A stretch of DNA of 9,344 nucleotides from Atribacterota bacterium (GTDB lineage Bacteria > Atribacterota > Phoenicimicrobiia > Phoenicimicrobiales > Phoenicimicrobiaceae). The notes beneath the pieces are model-generated. The model had not been told where the DNA came from. It saw nothing but the letters and a program-made list of their open reading frames with translations, and searched no databases. Shown one piece after another: positions 6,415-9,344 of this stretch. Position 1 is the stretch's first letter. The number at the start of each line of letters is the position of its first letter. The stretch covers positions 1-9,344 of the forward strand of contig DAOUWX010000055.1 in the NCBI GenBank assembly GCA_030666935.1. Reading direction: 5' to 3'. The position numbers and the translations under genes were made by a program.

Positions 6415-7140
6415 ATGGACTTTTACCAGGAGATAAAAGAAAAATTTTGTCAATTAATCAAAGGAGATGACGTTTGGTCTTCCCGGATAAATGTGGTTAA
6501 TATTCGACCTCTTACTCCTCAAGAGGCAATCGGAAATCCGGAGAGAGACGATTTTCCCTTGTTAAGGGGGAAAGAAGTGATGATACAAGCAGATTTTAGA
6601 GGAAGCCGAGGTCAATCTTTTACAGATATGCCGGGAAATTATAGTGGCACACTGAGGGAAATTTTTGAAATGCCGCTGGTTAATAATTTCCAAAGAGCAA
6701 TTTTTACAGTCAGCATAAATGCTGTATTGCGTTATTTTGAATTTATTTCTAAAACAGTTCATTGTCGAGATAAAGAACCGGGAGAATGTGCCGATCATCT
6801 TAAAGATTATATTCAAGAACGTTTTGACCAGCCTCGTATTGCTTTTGTTGGACTGCAGCCTGCTATGATTGCAGCCTTAAGCAACAATTTTGAGATTAGA
6901 GTAGTAGATTTAGATCCAGATAACGTGGGGCAAAAAAAGTGTGGGGTATTAATAGAGGATGCTGCCCACACCAAAGAAATATTATCCTGGGCAGATGTGA
7001 TTTTAGCTACCGGGACTACTGTGGTTAATAATACTCTAACTTCCCTTTTAATTGAAAAACCGATTATATTTTACGGAGTTACTATTAGCGGAATTGCCTA
7101 TCTTATGGGATATGAACAATACTGTTTTTGTGGTCACTAA
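6415..7140 (+). CDS. DUF364 family Rossmann-like protein (first copy)
   Basis: This 241-residue soluble protein belongs to the DUF364 (PF04016) Rossmann-like family, for which a role in heavy-metal chelation has been proposed from structure. The N-terminal half carries IGNPERDDFPLLRGKEVMIQADF and FTDMPGNYSG. A conserved HCRDKEPGECA lies at residues 116-126. The Rossmann part has AFVGLQPAMI (143-152), a VVDLDPDN block (163-170), and ATGTTVVNNT (198-207). It ends YCFCGH, with Cys237 and Cys239, where relatives that I recall have a CPYG-like end. It has a good AAGGAAG site before the ATG at 6415 and follows the molybdopterin-binding gene by 48 bases, so it is likely cotranscribed with it. No catalytic activity is known. 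Confidence 0.82.
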   Translation: MDFYQEIKEKFCQLIKGDDVWSSRINVVNIRPLTPQEAIGNPERDDFPLLRGKEVMIQADFRGSRGQSFTDMPGNYSGTLREIFEMPLVNNFQRAIFTVSINAVLRYFEFISKTVHCRDKEPGECADHLKDYIQERFDQPRIAFVGLQPAMIAALSNNFEIRVVDLDPDNVGQKKCGVLIEDAAHTKEILSWADVILATGTTVVNNTLTSLLIEKPIIFYGVTISGIAYLMGYEQYCFCGH

Positions 7141-7154
7141 AGACAGAATAAATC

Positions 7155-7182
7155 AGTATATAGTATCGAGTATCGAGTATAT
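7155..7182. repeat. Four tandem heptamers, AGTATAT/AGTATCG
   Basis: The units are AGTATAT, AGTATCG, AGTATCG, AGTATAT, giving exactly four periods of seven bases in an A-B-B-A order. It lies 15 bases after the stop of the first DUF364 gene. The CGAGTAT phase is close to, but not the same as, the CGAGATA phase of the array at 3831-3865. Confidence 0.7.
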
Positions 7183-7274
7183 AGTCAAGAAAAGAACGAA
7201 TACAAGTTGTGGGTTTCGAAGACAGAAAAGATTTTGTTTTCTTGTTCTCTGTATTTAATTCTTAATTGTTTTTG

Positions 7275-7303
7275 AAGACAGAAGATTGAAAAGATCCTAT
7301 AAT
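7275..7303 (+). promoter_or_regulatory. Candidate promoter for the second DUF364/ABC transporter block
   Basis: A perfect TATAAT (7298-7303) is preceded at 17 bases by AAGACA (7275-7280), which matches four of six -35 positions. Transcription would start near 7310, just before the AGGAGGAT site of the gene at 7342. This would let the second DUF364 gene and the transporter genes be expressed apart from the upstream cluster. Confidence 0.42.
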
Positions 7304-7341
7304 CCCAAAATAAAGAAAATAAAGGAGGATAAGTAATAAAT

Positions 7342-8085
7342 ATGAAAATTATAGAAGATATTATTTCAACCATTGGGGAGAGTGCTCGAGATATTTTAGT
7401 TAAAGAAGTACGTATAGGACCTTTTTGGACCGGAGTTTGGAGTAAATATGGTGGGTTGGCTTCTACTACTTTTACCCATGAACCGACAATGCCTCCTCCT
7501 ATAAAAGAAGCGGGAAATTTAGCCCAAAAATCGGTATTAGAACTTTGTAATTATGCAAATTCTGATTGTTTGTTACAAGCTTCCGTTGGTATGGCGGCTA
7601 TTAATTCCGCCATAGAAGTTGATTTGAATAAATGCCAGAATATTAATGCAGCAGAAGTACTTTATGAAAAAGGAAAAAATAAAAAAGTAGTAGTTGTAGG
7701 TCATTTCCCTTTTGTTAGTAAATTGCGCGAGTTAACTAAAGAGCTTTGGGTGGTAGAGAGAAAGCCTCAAAGTGGAGATATACCGGCCAGTGAAGCAAAG
7801 CGAGTAATTCCTCAAGCCGATGTTATTGCCATCACCGGCACTGCTTTGATTAATGGTACTATGGGAGAACTTTTATCCTGGTGTCCAAAGAAAAGTATAG
7901 TTATGGTCTTGGGGGCAACTACGCCTCTTTCGCCGGTGTGGTTTGATTACGGAGTAGATTTAGTTTCCGGAACAAGAGTAACTGACCCCGAGTTAATACT
8001 TCGCCTTGTTTCGGAAGGGGTGGTCTTTAAACAGATTCATGGTCGAGTAGTAAAATTACTTACTATTCAGAAAGATAATTACTGA
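7342..8085 (+). CDS. DUF4213/DUF364 protein, putative heavy-metal chelation (second copy)
   Basis: This 247-residue soluble protein has the full DUF4213 plus DUF364 architecture. The N-terminal part (about 1-95, enolase N-terminal-like fold in the family) includes VRIGPFWTGVWSKYGGLAST and the ASVGMAAINSAI helix. The Rossmann-like part begins KKVVVVGHFPFV (114-125), continues with the IPQADVIAITGTALINGT block, and ends with LGATTPLSPVWFDYGVDLVSG. The family is known from a crystal structure of a Desulfitobacterium member, which led to the suggestion of metal chelation; no reaction has been demonstrated. It is only distantly similar to the DUF364 protein at 6415-7140, so the pair is not a recent duplication. 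AGGAGGAT lies 11 bases before the ATG. The next gene, an ABC binding protein, starts 55 bases later and is probably in the same operon. Confidence 0.9.
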   Translation: MKIIEDIISTIGESARDILVKEVRIGPFWTGVWSKYGGLASTTFTHEPTMPPPIKEAGNLAQKSVLELCNYANSDCLLQASVGMAAINSAIEVDLNKCQNINAAEVLYEKGKNKKVVVVGHFPFVSKLRELTKELWVVERKPQSGDIPASEAKRVIPQADVIAITGTALINGTMGELLSWCPKKSIVMVLGATTPLSPVWFDYGVDLVSGTRVTDPELILRLVSEGVVFKQIHGRVVKLLTIQKDNY

Positions 8086-8140
8086 ATTATTAAAATTTAA
8101 AAAAAGTTAAGAGATTAAAATTAAGTAAAAAGGATGAGAT

Positions 8141-9148
8141 ATGAAAAAAATATTTATCGTATTTGTATTTTTAGGGATTTTATTTTTTACTTTTTTTGGG
8201 GAGTGTTTTTCGGGGAAAGAAATACCCATTGGCATGGCGGTAGAATTTATGGACCATGCTGCCTGTGCCTATATAAGCCAGGATAAGGGTTGGTTTGAAG
8301 AAGAAGGGCTTAACTTAACTGCATATGAGAGCTATGTTACCGGTATGGCTCTGGCTTCTGCTTTAGCCCGGGGAGATATCCAGGTAGCTTACATTTGTCT
8401 GGTACCTGCTATAAATGTCTATGCTAATGCCAAAGTTCCCATAAAAATAGTTGCCGGAACCCATAAATATGGGTATGGTCTGGTGGTTAATCCTGAGAAG
8501 ATAAGAAGCGTTAAAGATTTAGAAGAACCAGGAATTCGTATCGGATGTGTTAGGGAAGGTGGGGCAGTAGATGTGCTTCTCCATCGGGCGGTAGATAAGT
8601 ATAATCTTAATGAAGAAAGAATATTATCCAGAATTCAGCGAATGAATCCTCCAAAACAGGTTTTAGCTATTAAAACAGGACAATTGGATGCTGCCTTTCT
8701 CCCTGAGCAATGGGCTACTATGGCCGAAGACCTTGGTTTTAAAATGCTGCTGATAAGTCAGGATGTCTGGCCCGAAATGCAGGGGAGTGTTCTGGTGGTT
8801 AAAGAAGAATTAATAAGAGACCATCCCCAGGTCGTTGAAAAATTAGTAAAGATATCGCAAAGGGCGAACGATTGGATTAATCAGTATCCTCAGGGAGCAG
8901 CAGAAATTGTGGCTCGGCAATTACGGGAAGCCGGGGGAAGCCTTTTCCCGGTGGAAATAGCCGATATAGCTGCCAAGACAGAGATTACTCCCGAAGTTTT
9001 ATTAAGGTCTATGAATAGGTTGGAATATACCACCGATATTGATCCTGCAGTAGTTCAGGAAGCAATAGATTATGTCACTCAATTAGGTTACATTAGGAGC
9101 AGTTTTAAGGCTGAAGATATTTTAGATTTGAGTTTTATAAAACCATGA
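8141..9148 (+). CDS. ABC transporter substrate-binding protein, NitT/TauT (SsuA/THI5-like) type
   Basis: This 335-residue exported binding protein belongs to the NitT/TauT/SsuA-like class (NMT1/THI5-like domain). It has a signal peptide with MKK and a hydrophobic core (4-19), then likely cleavage after CFS (about residue 24). Family features are DKGWFEEEGLNL near the start of the mature protein, the ALARGDIQVAYICLVPAI segment, an LVVNPEKIRSVKDLEEPGIRIG segment, and IKTGQLDAAFLPEQWATMAEDLG. Relatives bind sulfonates, taurine, nitrate, pyrimidine precursors, riboflavin and other small organic ligands, so the ligand cannot be assigned. The only Cys near the cleavage site (Cys22) follows FGE, which is not a proper lipobox. 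AAGGATGAG precedes the ATG. The stop overlaps the permease start (ATGA). Confidence 0.9.
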   Translation: MKKIFIVFVFLGILFFTFFGECFSGKEIPIGMAVEFMDHAACAYISQDKGWFEEEGLNLTAYESYVTGMALASALARGDIQVAYICLVPAINVYANAKVPIKIVAGTHKYGYGLVVNPEKIRSVKDLEEPGIRIGCVREGGAVDVLLHRAVDKYNLNEERILSRIQRMNPPKQVLAIKTGQLDAAFLPEQWATMAEDLGFKMLLISQDVWPEMQGSVLVVKEELIRDHPQVVEKLVKISQRANDWINQYPQGAAEIVARQLREAGGSLFPVEIADIAAKTEITPEVLLRSMNRLEYTTDIDPAVVQEAIDYVTQLGYIRSSFKAEDILDLSFIKP

Positions 9149-9344
9149 AAAGATATAAAATATTTAAATTAAAATGGGAGATAATCCCCATTATCATATT
9201 TCTGGGAATATGGGAGATAATTGCCCGATTGAATTTAATCCCCGGCCAATTCTTTTTTCCTCCCTTTTCTGCTGTGGTAACAGAATTTTGGTACTTAACG
9301 GCCAGCGGAGTATTGGGGCGTAATTTCGTGAGCAGTTTAATCCG
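9145..9344 (+). CDS. ABC transporter permease, SsuC/TauC type, 3' partial
   Basis: A frame starting at the ATG that overlaps the binding-protein stop (ATGA) stays open to the window end and gives 66 codons. It begins MKRYKIFKLKWEIIPIIIF, with a first membrane segment (IIPIIIFLGIWEIIA, about residues 13-27). It continues to FFFPPFSAVVTEFWYLTASG and LGRNFVSSLIR, the usual N-terminal pattern of NitT/TauT-type permeases, where a P-S/P-x-V segment precedes the first conserved helix. Full-length relatives have about 250-270 residues, so about three quarters is outside the window. An ATPase gene would be expected next. It forms the membrane channel for the ligand of the preceding binding protein. 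Confidence 0.85.
   Translation, partial: MKRYKIFKLKWEIIPIIIFLGIWEIIARLNLIPGQFFFPPFSAVVTEFWYLTASGVLGRNFVSSLI

Noticed and set aside
7052..7258. 68-residue open frame overlapping the end of the first DUF364 gene
   Set aside because: It lies mostly in another frame of a clear gene, continues into repeat-rich spacer, and its protein shows no recognisable features.
8083..8085. Selenocysteine readthrough at TGA stops, considered because the locus is selenium-linked
   Set aside because: Frames after the TGA stops here end quickly or show no family-like residues, and the proteins already have normal family lengths. The selenium in these enzymes is a labile cofactor, not selenocysteine.
8197..8216. 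Lipoprotein signal in the ABC binding protein
   Set aside because: The Cys at residue 22 is preceded by FGE, and Glu just before the Cys does not fit a lipobox. Ordinary signal peptidase cleavage is more likely.

Overview
The window looks like a chromosomal segment from an AT-rich anaerobic bacterium (roughly 35-40 % GC by eye). Its ribosome-binding sites are strong and purine-rich (AGGAGG types), and it uses TTG as well as ATG starts. The gene content (a molybdenum hydroxylase with the YqeB/YqeC/MocA accessory set) and the short heptanucleotide repeats in the spacers fit an anaerobic Firmicute or an Atribacterota-like lineage. This taxonomic reading is an inference with low confidence.

Left part (1-3685): the C-terminal two thirds of a xanthine dehydrogenase/aldehyde oxidase-type molybdopterin subunit, cut by the window edge, followed by yqeC, mocA and yqeB. 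The last three are translationally coupled through 4-base overlaps. YqeB and YqeC are known markers of selenium-dependent molybdenum hydroxylases, so the enzyme is probably one in which a labile selenium atom sits at the Mo centre.

Middle (3686-6366): a 356-base spacer holds an AT-rich inverted repeat, a heptamer repeat array, a possible promoter and a near-palindrome that closely resembles a ModE box. It leads into xdhC (sulfuration/insertion chaperone of the Mo cofactor), a small one-domain ModE-type DNA-binding protein, and a MoeA/MogA-like molybdopterin-binding protein with a C-terminal four-cysteine tail. A weaker ModE-like half-site lies before the last gene.

Right part (6367-9344): two divergent DUF364 (Rossmann-like, proposed heavy-metal chelation) proteins, separated by a 200-base spacer with another heptamer array and a plausible promoter. 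Then come a NitT/TauT-type periplasmic binding protein and the first 66 codons of its ABC permease, cut by the window end.

Read together, this is a molybdenum hydroxylase locus with its own cofactor maturation genes and probably its own ModE-type regulator and operator. It is continuous with a less understood module: a molybdopterin-binding protein with a Cys tail, two DUF364 proteins and an ABC importer of unknown substrate. That right-hand module is the best candidate here for an undescribed function, possibly handling a metal, a metal chelate or the substrate of the hydroxylase.
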